Assembly: GCA_964444835.1 (NCBI GenBank)
Contig: CAYUIT010000014.1
Span: 1-64,000, forward strand
Source of the DNA: CADEED01 sp964444835
GTDB lineage: Bacteria > Pseudomonadota > Gammaproteobacteria > Steroidobacterales > Steroidobacteraceae
Direction of reading: 5' to 3'
DNA: 64,000 nt
Numbering within the stretch: position 1 is the stretch's first letter; every line of letters starts with the position of its first letter. The position numbers and the translations under genes were made by a program. The notes beneath the pieces are model-generated. The model made no database searches. It was not told the origin of the DNA and saw nothing but the letters and a program-made list of their open reading frames with translations. Below, piece after piece: positions 50,717-60,095 of the stretch.

Positions 50717-51325
50717 TTAGGCGCGCATCGGCGCGGCGCGGAACGACGCGCGTGTTTCGAGTGTTTGGTGCAAACGCCCGAGGTGGGGGTAGTTCGCGTG
50801 CCAAGGCGTATCGCCGAAGCGAAACACCAGATACGACAGCGCACAGCCGAGACTGATGTCGGCGAGCGTCAGTGCCGAGCCAACGCAATGTGGACGGCCG
50901 CCTGCGCGTCGCTCCAGAAAAGCTAGCGCGCGTTCGATCTTGTCGCGTTGGCGCGCCATCCAAGCCGCGCTTCGCTCAGCGGGCGCGCGCATGTGCTCGA
51001 TGCGGATCAGCACCGCCGCATCCATGATGCCGTTCGCCAGCACTTCCCACTCTCGGACCGCGAACCGCTCGGGCCCCACGATTGGGAGAAGCTGCGGCGT
51101 GGCATTCAAGCCGTCGAGATACTCCGCGATGACTAACGAGTCGATCATCGTCGAGCCATCCGGGCACATGAGCACTGGGACTTTGCCGAGCGGATTGAGC
51201 GCCGGAATACCGCTGTCAGGTGTCAGTGGGCTATCGACGATGAACTCGAGCGGTAGTTGCTTCTCGTGCGCGACGATGCGCACCTTGCGCGTGAAGGGGC
51301 TCGAGTCCGTACCGTAGACTTTCAC
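50717..51325 (-). CDS. glutathione S-transferase family protein
   Basis: 202 aa. N-terminal thioredoxin-fold with SSPFTRKVRIVAHEKQLPLE and NPLGKVPVLMCPDGS, SLVIAEYLDGL; a helical C-terminal domain including LTLADISLGCALSYL. Could conjugate or isomerise a pathway intermediate or deal with a toxic by-product. Its start overlaps the amidohydrolase stop by 4 bases. Confidence 0.9.
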   Translation of the reverse strand: MKVYGTDSSPFTRKVRIVAHEKQLPLEFIVDSPLTPDSGIPALNPLGKVPVLMCPDGSTMIDSLVIAEYLDGLNATPQLLPIVGPERFAVREWEVLANGIMDAAVLIRIEHMRAPAERSAAWMARQRDKIERALAFLERRAGGRPHCVGSALTLADISLGCALSYLVFRFGDTPWHANYPHLGRLHQTLETRASFRAAPMRA

Positions 51326-52200
51326 GCGGCGAGCCCGGGTAGCTTGAATAAACGTGCGGCGTTCTCGCGCAGGAACTTGCGGAGCACCTCGGGTTTCAAG
51401 CCCAGATCCAGCACTTCCGTCATCGTGCGCTCGAAATCGAGCACGGGGAAATCGGTGCCGAACAGCACTTTGCCCTGCCCGTAGCTGTTCAAGTACTTCA
51501 CGAAGCTATCGGGCCAGTACTTCGGACTGTGCGCGTCCGCCACGATGAAAACATTCTCGTGCTTCCAGGCCATCGCGATCATTTCGTCGTGCCACGGGAT
51601 GCCGACGTGGATACCTAACAACTTGAGCTCGGGGAAGTCGCAAGCGACCGCGTCGAGCGTCACGGGTCGGCCGACACTCCGCAACCGTTGTTCAGGGGAG
51701 TAGATCAGGGACTGGCCCACCTGCGTCATGAATGGGATATCGAGCTCGACGCACTTGGCGTACAGCGGGTACCACTTCGCATGATCGGGCGCGAGTTCAA
51801 ACCAGTGAGGGTAGGCGTGGGCGCCAACGAAGCCCATGTTCTTCACGGCATCTTCGAGCGCGCGTACGGCGTCCATCCCCTGGGTCGGATCGACACCCGC
51901 CAGTCCAAAGAAGCGCCCGGGGTACTTCTCGCAGGCGCGTGCAACCACTTCGTAGGGCATGTGGTACGAGCCCGGAAGCCCGAGCCGACCGGAGCGCGCC
52001 GCGACCAAGAATGCGCGCTCAATGCCCGCTGCAGCCATTCGCTCCAGCATCTGCTCGAGCGACAGCGCGGCCATCGGCGCCTTGGCCTTGACCTTGCCGG
52101 CGAAAAAGCCGTCCTTCCAATCCGGGCGCTGCGCTAGCGCTTCTGGAGTCCAAATGTTGACGACGGCATCGATCGCTTTGACAGGTGGGTTTGCACTCAT
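51322..52200 (-). CDS. amidohydrolase_2-fold protein lacking the HxH motif
   Basis: 292 aa, TIM-barrel of the amidohydrolase 2 (ACMSD-related) type. The usual N-terminal metal motif DxHxH is replaced by AIDAVVNIWTPEA, so the first metal ligands are missing. Later candidate ligands remain: LLGIHVGIPWHDE and the LFGTDFPVLDF aspartate. It may be a metal-poor or non-catalytic member, or a decarboxylase/hydrolase with altered chemistry. Pairs with the GST; its start faces the TonB-dependent receptor across a palindrome-bearing gap. Confidence 0.85.
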   Translation of the reverse strand: MSANPPVKAIDAVVNIWTPEALAQRPDWKDGFFAGKVKAKAPMAALSLEQMLERMAAAGIERAFLVAARSGRLGLPGSYHMPYEVVARACEKYPGRFFGLAGVDPTQGMDAVRALEDAVKNMGFVGAHAYPHWFELAPDHAKWYPLYAKCVELDIPFMTQVGQSLIYSPEQRLRSVGRPVTLDAVACDFPELKLLGIHVGIPWHDEMIAMAWKHENVFIVADAHSPKYWPDSFVKYLNSYGQGKVLFGTDFPVLDFERTMTEVLDLGLKPEVLRKFLRENAARLFKLPGLAA

Positions 52201-52569
52201 AGTTCGGCCATTATGGCGTGCTTTGCCGGGGCGCAGGTCGCGCCGGTCTCTTGAGGCCGCAACGTGGCGCGATGCGCTGGGACAGTGGTTAGTAGCGCGC
52301 GCTTTGCCACGCGCGTTGCCGGTTGTACGGGACGGCCCGAGTCAATTGTTGTATCGCCGCTACATTCGGCCTGTTGCAATTGTCCGGACAAACGCAGCGC
52401 CGCTTGGAAGGAAGCGAGCAGATTCTCAGGGAATTCTCTATCGGGCCCAGTGGTCGCGGGGCTAAGTTCGACTTCGCGGCCAGTGGTTGCGTGCGTACCA
52501 CCATGCTAGGATCGGCCACGCGATCATCGTCGCGATCCAGATTTGGTTTCCATCTTAGGGGAGTTATCG
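52201..52569. promoter_or_regulatory. divergent control region with GntR-type palindrome
   Basis: 369 bases between the amidohydrolase (minus) and the receptor (plus). It holds the palindrome at 52380-52391, about 179 bases from each start. I see no gene in it. A ribosome site (AGGGGAG) precedes the receptor ATG. Confidence 0.6.
52380..52391. promoter_or_regulatory. second copy of the 12-bp palindrome
   Basis: TTGTCCGGACAA, identical to 45991-46002 beside the gntR gene. It stands centrally between the divergent amidohydrolase and receptor genes, the expected position for a shared operator of the GntR/HutC regulator. Confidence 0.7.
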
Positions 52570-55152
52570 ATGCACAGTTATCGAGCCGCTACGGTTGCCC
52601 GTTCGGTCCGCGTGATTCTGTCGGCTGCTGCGCTCAGCGCCATGACAGGTCAAGTGGCGATTGCGCAGGAGAGCACTGCCGATGCGCAGGCAGTCGAAGA
52701 AGTCGTTATTACGACTGCACGTCAGCGCGAGGAAGCTCTGCAGGATGTGCCCGCCACGATCACCGCACTCACGAGTGAAACGCTTGAGCAGGCTGCCGTG
52801 CAGCGCGCTGGCGACTTCATTCGCCTGACGCCGGGCGTGTCTTTGGTTCAGTCGGCCGAAGTCGCCGACGGCCAGGTCAACATTCGCGGCATCAACGGTG
52901 CACGCGATGCTGAGAACAGCTTCGCACTCATCATCGACGGCATTCTGATCACGAACCCAGCCGCTTTGAATCGTGAGTACACCGATCTCAAGCAGATGGA
53001 AATCGTGAAGGGCCCGCAGGGCGCTATCTACGGTCGTAACGCGGCCTCGGGCGCGATCATCGTCACCACGACGAAGCCGAGCGACGAGTTCTCGGGCAAC
53101 GCCAAAGTGAGCTACGGCGAAGACAACACGATGACCGGCGCGTTCTCCATGGGCGGCCCGTTGTCCGATCGCGCAGGCTGGAAGCTCGGCGCGGACTACC
53201 GCAAGACCGATGGCTTCTTCAAGAACGTGTTCCTCAACGACAAGATCGTTGATGACTACGAGGGTTGGAACGTGTCGGGTCGGGTCGTGTTCGAGCCGAG
53301 CGACAGCTCGACCCTCGACATCAAGGCGCGTGTCGGCGAGGTGGATGCAGCGGCGATCGCATTCAACGCCGCATTCCAGCTCCCGGGCTTCACCTTTTCG
53401 GGCTTGCCGAATGCGGAGCTGTTCAACGAGGACGTGAACAGCCACAACTTCACCTTCGTGCCGAACATCGATCCGTCTAACAAGCAAGAGACGGCTGAAG
53501 TGTCGGCGAAGTTCGATCAAGAACTGGGCTTCGGCAATCTCACGGCGTGGGCGTTGTACAGCAAGGTCGACAACTCGTTCGGTACGGATGGTACGAGCGG
53601 CGCGTTCGGCTTTTTCAACAACGATCCGCAGTGCCAAAACACGACGGCCGCGTTTGTCGCCTCGGGCCGAACCTTGCCGCCGCCGCAGATCATCTTCGCG
53701 GCCGCGCCGAACACGCCGCCCGCAGCGATTTTCGGGCCGTACACGCCCGTCGCTTGCGACGGCACGCAATATCAAGAGCGCAACCAGACTGACTACAGCT
53801 TGGAAGTGCGCTTGAGCTCGTCGGGCGATTCACGTCTGCGTTGGCTCACCGGCTTGTACTACTTGAACATCGATCGCGAGGTCGGTGTGAACACAGGTAT
53901 CGACCGCGGTCAGGGCATCGTCGAAGAGCTCTACGTGCCGCCCACCGGCGCGAACCCCACCGAGCAGCTCGTGTGGGACAAGTTCAAGACCGACGTGTAC
54001 GCCGTGTTCGGTAACGTCGCGTACGACGTTTCCGATACCGTCGAAGCGTCGCTGGCGTTGCGTTACGACAGCGAGAAGCGCAAGTCGCGCAGTCTCGTGC
54101 CGACGACGGCCCGCACGCAGTACATCGACTTCACGCCCGATGGCATTGCGGGTGGTGGCGCGTTCCTGAACCCCGGCCTTGATCCGGCGATCAATCCGGG
54201 TGGGTTGCAGCCGCAAGAGCGCACGTTCTCGCAGCTGCAGCCGAAGGTGAGTCTGACGTGGGAAGCCACGCCGGATCTGACGCTGTTCACGAACTGGGGT
54301 ATCGGCTTCAAGAGCGGCGGCTTCAATAACGGCGGCTCGAACGCGACGGTCGATATCTTCATCAACTGCTTGATCATCGCGGCGAACAACAACTGCCGTA
54401 ACCCGAACAACACGCCGTTCACGGCAGCGCAGCGCGCGAACATCCAGCGCTCGGTGCTGGTCCGCGACTCGTACGAGAAGGAAAAGTCCTCCTCGTTTGA
54501 AGTGGGCGCGAAGGGTAAGGCGCTCGAAGGTCGCTTGTCGTGGGACGTGTCGTTGTATGACACGACCGTCGACAACATGCAGTTCTTCGAGTTCTTGGTC
54601 GGCCAGTTCGGCTTGCTCCGCGTCGTCAACAACATCGACGAGGTGAGCGTGCAGGGCTTTGAGATCGCGGCCAGCGCTGCGGTGACCGACGAGCTCAAGC
54701 TGGTGGCGGGCTTCAGCCGTGTCGTCACCGAGATCGACGAGAATACGTCGCGTCCCAGCAGCGTGGGCAACAAGTCGCCCTACACGCCGGACTACACGGC
54801 CACGGCCGGTATCGAAGTGGATGCGCCGCTCAGCAATAGCGGCTGGCGCTTGCAGACCAGCGCCTACTGGAACTTGGTCGGACCGACTTGGTTCCATGTC
54901 ATCCAGGCGCAGGACAACCCGACGCTGTTCGGCGTGCCGGGTAACTTCAGCAACTCGCAACGCGACAAGTTCTCCACGATCGATGCGCGCGTCGCGATGG
55001 CCAGCGACAACTGGACGATTGCGCTCGTGGCGAAGAACCTCACCGACGAGAGATTCTTGCAAGAAGTCATCCCGGCTCCCGAGTTCGGCGGCGACTTCAT
55101 CCACCCGAGTGCGCTGCGTCGCTTCTCGCTCGAAGTGGGCTATAAGTTCTAA
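52570..55152 (+). CDS. TonB-dependent outer-membrane receptor of the catabolic island
   Basis: 860 aa from the ATG at 52570 (AGGGGAG upstream). Signal peptide then TonB box EEVVITTARQREE. Plug at about 50-170 (LDRGIN-type region with VNIRGINGA and MEIVKGPQGAIYGRNAASGAIIV). The large barrel ends FSLEVGYKF. Classed with substrate-importing receptors common in Sphingomonads and Steroidobacter relatives that take up organic acids, sugars or steroids. Its operator palindrome suggests control by the nearby GntR protein, so its ligand is probably the acid degraded by the island or a precursor. Confidence 0.9.
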   Translation: MHSYRAATVARSVRVILSAAALSAMTGQVAIAQESTADAQAVEEVVITTARQREEALQDVPATITALTSETLEQAAVQRAGDFIRLTPGVSLVQSAEVADGQVNIRGINGARDAENSFALIIDGILITNPAALNREYTDLKQMEIVKGPQGAIYGRNAASGAIIVTTTKPSDEFSGNAKVSYGEDNTMTGAFSMGGPLSDRAGWKLGADYRKTDGFFKNVFLNDKIVDDYEGWNVSGRVVFEPSDSSTLDIKARVGEVDAAAIAFNAAFQLPGFTFSGLPNAELFNEDVNSHNFTFVPNIDPSNKQETAEVSAKFDQELGFGNLTAWALYSKVDNSFGTDGTSGAFGFFNNDPQCQNTTAAFVASGRTLPPPQIIFAAAPNTPPAAIFGPYTPVACDGTQYQERNQTDYSLEVRLSSSGDSRLRWLTGLYYLNIDREVGVNTGIDRGQGIVEELYVPPTGANPTEQLVWDKFKTDVYAVFGNVAYDVSDTVEASLALRYDSEKRKSRSLVPTTARTQYIDFTPDGIAGGGAFLNPGLDPAINPGGLQPQERTFSQLQPKVSLTWEATPDLTLFTNWGIGFKSGGFNNGGSNATVDIFINCLIIAANNNCRNPNNTPFTAAQRANIQRSVLVRDSYEKEKSSSFEVGAKGKALEGRLSWDVSLYDTTVDNMQFFEFLVGQFGLLRVVNNIDEVSVQGFEIAASAAVTDELKLVAGFSRVVTEIDENTSRPSSVGNKSPYTPDYTATAGIEVDAPLSNSGWRLQTSAYWNLVGPTWFHVIQAQDNPTLFGVPGNFSNSQRDKFSTIDARVAMASDNWTIALVAKNLTDERFLQEVIPAPEFGGDFIHPSALRRFSLEVGYKF

Positions 55153-55185
55153 GCGGCTCGATTCGCGCCTTTGGGCGCCACTTCC

Positions 55186-55217
55186 GAACGCCGGCCTTTT
55201 GGCCGGCGTTCTTTTTT
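55186..55217 (+). terminator. intrinsic terminator after the receptor gene
   Basis: GAACGCCGGCC and GGCCGGCGTTC form a perfect 11-bp stem with a TTTT loop, followed by TTTTTT. Strong Rho-independent terminator between the receptor and ppc. Confidence 0.95.
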
Positions 55218-55242
55218 GTGCCTGCGCTAAACTGGCGTTCTT

Positions 55243-57966
55243 GTGAAGCGCGACGACATTCAGTTTCCCCCCAAGCACGCTGCACTGCGGGACGACGTCC
55301 ACGCGCTCGGCGACCTCGTCGGTGAGGTCCTGCAGGAGCAAGGCGGTCCGCAATTGCTGCAGCTGGTCGAGGCCGACCGGCGTCTCGCGATCGCACGGCG
55401 TGCGGGCGATACGGCAGCGGGGATCGAGCTGTCGACTCAGCTGCGCGGACGGCCGCCCGCCGAAGCAGCCGATCTCGTACGAGCGTTCACCACCTGGTTT
55501 CGCTCCGTCAACCTTGCGGAGAAAGTGCACCGCATTCGGCGCCGGCGAGCGTATTTCATCGAGGCGAGTGCAAAACCGCAGCCCGGCGGTGTTGAGGCGG
55601 CGCTCGCAGAGCTGCACGCGCGCGGCATGTCGCTCGAACAAGTGTTGGCGCTGCTGGCGAAGATCCGCATCGAGCCCGTGTTCACTGCGCACCCGACCGA
55701 ATCCACGCGCCGCACGATCTTGCGCAAACAACAACGGGTTGCGGAGTTATTGCTCGATCGGCTCGACCCGACGCTCACACCCGGCGAAACGCGCGGTCTT
55801 TGGAACCGCATTCGCACGGAGATCACCACCGCATGGCAAACCGAGGATCATCCGCGCGATCGTCTGACGGTGGCAGATGAACGCGAGCATGTCGTGTTCT
55901 ATCTCGCCGAGATCCTGTACCGCATCCTGCCAGCGTTCTACGACGAGCTCGCGCAGGGTCTCGAAAAGATCTATGGCGTGCAGGCCGAAACGCTCGAGTT
56001 GCCGACCTTGATTCGCTTCGGTACTTGGGTTGGCGGCGATATGGACGGCAATCCAGACGTTCACGCCAAGACCATCCGCGAGACCTTGGCTCGCCAACAA
56101 CAAGTGATCGTCAACGCGTACTTTCTCGACTGTCAGCAGTTAGCTCAGCTGCTGTCGCAGAGCGCGAGCCGCATCCCGGTGTTGCACGAGTTGCAAACTC
56201 GCATCGAACAGTACGTGACGCTGATTCCCGGCGCGCAAGCCGTGACGCCGGCGCGGCACGATCGCATGCCGTATCGCGTGTTTCTCACGCAGATCGGCGA
56301 GCGTTTGCGGTACACCTACGACGGACGGCCGAATGGCTACGAGTCACCGGCTCAGTTGTTACGCGACTTGAAATTGATTGCGAACAGCCTGCGAATCAAT
56401 CGCGGTCGCAATGCCGGCTACTACAATGTCCAGCGGTTGATTCGGCGGGTCGAAACGTTTGGCTTCCATTTGGCCACGCTCGACGTGCGCCAGCATTCCG
56501 ACATCCACCATCGCGTGATCGGTGCAGGCCTCGACGACAAGCATTGGCAATCGCGCACCGCGGCGGAGCGACACGAGCTGCTGGTACGCGCGATCGAGCG
56601 CGATACCGGACATCGCGTCGAGCTCGATGCACTCGGCAAGCGGACGCTCGGCGTATTCGAAGCGATCATGCAGGGTCGCCATCGCTATGGCCCAGACGCA
56701 GTGGGGTATTACGTCGTGAGCGGTGCGTCTGGCCCGGACGATGTGCTCGCGCCGTTGTTGTTAGCGCGGTGGGCAGAGGCCTACGACAAGCGGTCCGGTC
56801 AGGTCGCGCTCGACATTGCACCGCTGTTCGAATCGGTCGATACGCTGAATCGCTCCGGTGAGATTCTGACGTCGTTGTTAGCCGATCCGCTCTATCGGCA
56901 GCATCTCGAAGCCCGTGGGCGGACGCAATGCGCGCTCGTCGGCTACTCGGACAGCAGTAAGGAGAGCGGTATCTGTGCGTCACGGTTCGCCACCTGGCGA
57001 GCGCAAGGGGACATCGCGACGGCGCTTGCGGCCGCCAAAGAGCAACACGTGATATTCCACGGTCGTGGCGGTAGCGTCGCTCGGGGCGGTGGGCGTATTG
57101 ACTCACTCGTGAGGACGGCACCGGCGGCCACCGTCAACGGTGTCTTGCGCTTGACGGAGCAGGGCGAGGTCATCAACCAGAACTACGGGTTGCGTCCAAT
57201 TGCAATGCGGACGCTCGAGCGTGCGTTTAGTTCGTTGGCACTGGCGGTCGCCGATGCGCGCGGCACGGCGCGGGAGAATCCGCAGCACGTGGAGCTTGCC
57301 GCGCTCGTCGCGGCGGCGAGCCGCGAGGAGTATCGGCGCTTGGTGTTCGGTGACCGAGCGTTCTATGAGTACTTTGAGTCGGTCACACCAATCGATGTGA
57401 TTGCGCGGATGCAGATCGGCTCGCGCCCGGCGCAGCGGCCTGGCAAAGAGGGCCTTGAAGCGTTGCGCGCGGTACCGTGGGTGTTTGCATGGACGCAGTC
57501 GCGCCATTTGTTGCCAGCTTGGTATGGCGCGGGGCGCGGCCTTGCTGCCGCTGTTGCGCGTTTCGGCATTGAGAGCACGCGCGACGCTTATCGTGAGTGG
57601 CATTTCTTCAGCAATTTGCTCGATGACATCGAATCGAGCTTGGCGCGGGCGGATCTCGATATCGCGCAGTACTACAACGAGCTGGCCTTTGCACCCCTGC
57701 AGCGCTTCTTTGCGGAGATTCGCGACGAGTTCGCGCGCACTCGCGAGCACGTGCTCGCCATTAAACAGCAGGACGCTTTGCTGGACGGCGATCTCACACT
57801 GCAGCGCTCGATCAAGCTACGTAACCCTTACGTCGATCCGATGAATGTATTGCAGGTCGATCTTCTCAAGCGCTGGCGCGCCAAAGGTCGTAACGATCGC
57901 GAGTTGTTTGATGCGCTCGTCGCCAGCATCGGCGGGATCGCTCAAGGCCTACAGAGCACGGGCTGA
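55243..57966 (+). CDS. ppc: phosphoenolpyruvate carboxylase
   Basis: 907 aa, GTG start shortly after the terminator; no clear Shine-Dalgarno. Fixes bicarbonate on PEP to make oxaloacetate in the cytosol. Seen: VFTAHPTESTRRTILRK (catalytic His), GGDMDGNPDVHAKT, VGYSDSSKESGICAS, FHGRGGSVARGGG and QNYGLRPIAMRTLER; C-terminus close to the usual NTG end (LQSTG). Anaplerotic supply of the TCA cycle fits with icd-aceK in the same chromosome region. Confidence 0.96.
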   Translation: MKRDDIQFPPKHAALRDDVHALGDLVGEVLQEQGGPQLLQLVEADRRLAIARRAGDTAAGIELSTQLRGRPPAEAADLVRAFTTWFRSVNLAEKVHRIRRRRAYFIEASAKPQPGGVEAALAELHARGMSLEQVLALLAKIRIEPVFTAHPTESTRRTILRKQQRVAELLLDRLDPTLTPGETRGLWNRIRTEITTAWQTEDHPRDRLTVADEREHVVFYLAEILYRILPAFYDELAQGLEKIYGVQAETLELPTLIRFGTWVGGDMDGNPDVHAKTIRETLARQQQVIVNAYFLDCQQLAQLLSQSASRIPVLHELQTRIEQYVTLIPGAQAVTPARHDRMPYRVFLTQIGERLRYTYDGRPNGYESPAQLLRDLKLIANSLRINRGRNAGYYNVQRLIRRVETFGFHLATLDVRQHSDIHHRVIGAGLDDKHWQSRTAAERHELLVRAIERDTGHRVELDALGKRTLGVFEAIMQGRHRYGPDAVGYYVVSGASGPDDVLAPLLLARWAEAYDKRSGQVALDIAPLFESVDTLNRSGEILTSLLADPLYRQHLEARGRTQCALVGYSDSSKESGICASRFATWRAQGDIATALAAAKEQHVIFHGRGGSVARGGGRIDSLVRTAPAATVNGVLRLTEQGEVINQNYGLRPIAMRTLERAFSSLALAVADARGTARENPQHVELAALVAAASREEYRRLVFGDRAFYEYFESVTPIDVIARMQIGSRPAQRPGKEGLEALRAVPWVFAWTQSRHLLPAWYGAGRGLAAAVARFGIESTRDAYREWHFFSNLLDDIESSLARADLDIAQYYNELAFAPLQRFFAEIRDEFARTREHVLAIKQQDALLDGDLTLQRSIKLRNPYVDPMNVLQVDLLKRWRAKGRNDRELFDALVASIGGIAQGLQSTG

Positions 57967-57970
57967 CGCG

Positions 57971-58297
57971 ATGAGCATCGAATCGCCCACTCAACGTTTT
58001 GCGTCGTTTGCGGAGTTCTATCCATTCTATTTGTCGGAGCACCGCAATACGATTTCGCGCACGCTGCACTACATCGGCACTTGGGGTGCGTTCGCATGTA
58101 CTTGCGTTCTTCTCGTGACGGGTGATTGGCGCTGGTTATTGTTCGGTCTGCTGTCAGGCTATTCATTCGCGTGGATCGGTCACTTTTTTTTCGAAAAGAA
58201 TCGACCTGCCACATTTCGCTATCCGTTCTACAGTTTTGCAGGCGACTGGGTCATGTGGTGGCAATTGCATACCGGTAAGTTGAAGTTTCGTGAGTAG
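57971..58297 (+). CDS. DUF962/Mpo1-like membrane protein
   Basis: 108 aa from the ATG at 57971, 4 bases after ppc. HRNTISRTLHYIGTWGAFACTC and WIGHFFFEKNRPATFRYPFYSFAGDWVMW are the DUF962/Mpo1 signature, with the conserved His/Asn/Arg residues. Two to three helices. Yeast Mpo1 oxidises 2-hydroxy fatty acids in the phytosphingosine pathway; bacterial members are uncharacterised, so a lipid-related role is only likely. Its end overlaps the ABC transporter start. Confidence 0.88.
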   Translation: MSIESPTQRFASFAEFYPFYLSEHRNTISRTLHYIGTWGAFACTCVLLVTGDWRWLLFGLLSGYSFAWIGHFFFEKNRPATFRYPFYSFAGDWVMWWQLHTGKLKFRE

Positions 58298-60095
58298 TCC
58301 CGAAGAGAAGTCATCTGAGCGTCCGAAAGGGCGATCCCTCAAGCCGCTGCGCGCGCTCTTGCCCTTCTTGACGCCGTATAAGGGGACGATGATCGCGGCA
58401 TTCTTGGCGTTGCTCGTCGCCGGAGCTGCGATGTTGGCGCTGCCGATGGCGCTCAAGCTCGTCATCGACAATGGTTTTCGCGCCGGCAGTGTCGCGACGA
58501 TCAACCAGTATTTCTTTGCGCTGTTGCTCGCTGCCGCCTTGTTTGGGCTGTTCGCCGCGTTACGGTTTTATTTGGTGAGTTGGTTGGGTGAGCGCGTCGT
58601 TGCGGATATTCGCGATGCGGTGTATCGGCGCGTCATTCGGATGGACCCGGCATTCTTCGAGATCACGAAAACGGGCGAGGTACTGTCGCGGCTCACGACG
58701 GATACGACGTTGATTCAGTCGATCGCCGGCTCCGGGCTGTCGATCATGCTGCGTTCATCACTCACATTCGTGGGCTCGCTCGCGCTGCTGTTGTACACGA
58801 GCGTGAAGCTAACGCTGATCATCATTGTGTTGATCCCCGCAGTGCTGGTGCCGATCTTGATCTACGGGCGTAAGGTGCGCCGCTTGTCGCGCGATTCGCA
58901 GGATCGCATCGCCGATACGAGCGGACTCGCCGGCGAAACACTGAATGCGGTGCAAACCGTGCAAGCGTTCACGCTCGAAGAGCTACACAGTCGCCGCTAT
59001 GAGGCAGCCGTGGAGCGCAGCTTCTCGACCGCGATCACACGCACGCGCGTGCGCGCCTGGCTGACGGGTCTTGCGATCTTGACGGTGTTCGGTGCCATCG
59101 TGCTGGTGTTGTGGCTTGGTGCGCGCGACGTCGTGCTCGGGAAGATGTCGCCTGGCTCGTTGGCGCAGTTTCTGGGCTACGCGGTGTTCATGGCGACGGC
59201 AGCCGCGGCGCTGTCCGAAATGTGGGGCGAGTTGCAACGCGCGGCGGGTGCGATGGAACGGACTGTCGAGTTGCTCGATGCGCGACCGTCGATCAAAGTG
59301 CCTGCGGCGCCACGCCAGATTCCCGAGCATAGCCCGGGGCGCATCCAATTCGAGGGTGTCAGCTTCCGTTATCCATCGCGGCCTCTATCCAAGGCGCTGA
59401 GCGATTTCACGCTCGACATCGCCTCGGGCGAGACGGTTGCGTTCGTGGGGCCATCCGGTGCGGGCAAGAGCACCACGTTTCAAATGCTGTTGCGATTTTT
59501 CGATCCAGAGTCAGGCCGAATTCTGATCGATGGAATCGACATCGCGGACGTGAAGCCGGAGGATGTGCGGGCTCGTATTGGTCTGGTCCCGCAAGACACT
59601 GTGATCTTTGGCGCCACGGCACGCGAGAACATCCTGTACGGGCGGCCCGGCGCGAGTGACACAGAAATCGAGGCGGCAGCGCGCGCGGCGGCGGCCGACG
59701 AATTCATTCGGAAGCTGCCGCAGGGCTACGACACGTATTTGGGCGAGCGCGGCGCGCGGCTCTCCGGCGGACAGCGCCAGCGGATCGCGATTGCGCGCGC
59801 GATCCTCAAGGATCCACCGATTTTGTTGCTCGACGAAGCGACGAGTTCCCTCGATTCCGAGAGCGAGTTGTTAGTGCAGCAAGCGTTGGAACGCCTGATG
59901 CGCACGCGCACGACGATCATCATCGCCCATCGGCTCGCGACCGCGGTGAAGTCGGATCGCATCGTGGTCATCGATCACGGGCGCATCGTCGGTATCGGCC
60001 CGCACGAGGAATTGATTCGTACGAATGCGCTCTATGCGCGGCTCGCAGAACTCCAGTTCGGTGAACGCACGGATTTGACGGGAGTGACGGCATGA
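58290..60095 (+). CDS. MsbA-like ABC exporter
   Basis: 601 aa from a GTG at 58290. Six membrane helices in the type-1 exporter domain (residues about 20-320), then the nucleotide-binding domain: Walker A GPSGAGKSTTFQML, signature LSGGQRQRIAIARAIL, Walker B ILLLDEATSSLDSES and H-loop IIIAHRLATAV. A homodimeric lipid, peptide or drug exporter. Placed after the DUF962 gene and overlapping an SDR gene (ATGA), it may belong to a small lipid-related operon. Confidence 0.92.
   Translation: MSSPEEKSSERPKGRSLKPLRALLPFLTPYKGTMIAAFLALLVAGAAMLALPMALKLVIDNGFRAGSVATINQYFFALLLAAALFGLFAALRFYLVSWLGERVVADIRDAVYRRVIRMDPAFFEITKTGEVLSRLTTDTTLIQSIAGSGLSIMLRSSLTFVGSLALLLYTSVKLTLIIIVLIPAVLVPILIYGRKVRRLSRDSQDRIADTSGLAGETLNAVQTVQAFTLEELHSRRYEAAVERSFSTAITRTRVRAWLTGLAILTVFGAIVLVLWLGARDVVLGKMSPGSLAQFLGYAVFMATAAAALSEMWGELQRAAGAMERTVELLDARPSIKVPAAPRQIPEHSPGRIQFEGVSFRYPSRPLSKALSDFTLDIASGETVAFVGPSGAGKSTTFQMLLRFFDPESGRILIDGIDIADVKPEDVRARIGLVPQDTVIFGATARENILYGRPGASDTEIEAAARAAAADEFIRKLPQGYDTYLGERGARLSGGQRQRIAIARAILKDPPILLLDEATSSLDSESELLVQQALERLMRTRTTIIIAHRLATAVKSDRIVVIDHGRIVGIGPHEELIRTNALYARLAELQFGERTDLTGVTA

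Noticed and set aside
53830..55734. 634-codon minus-strand frame opposite the TonB-dependent receptor and ppc
   Set aside because: Shadow of two well-supported plus genes and it runs across the strong terminator at 55186-55217.
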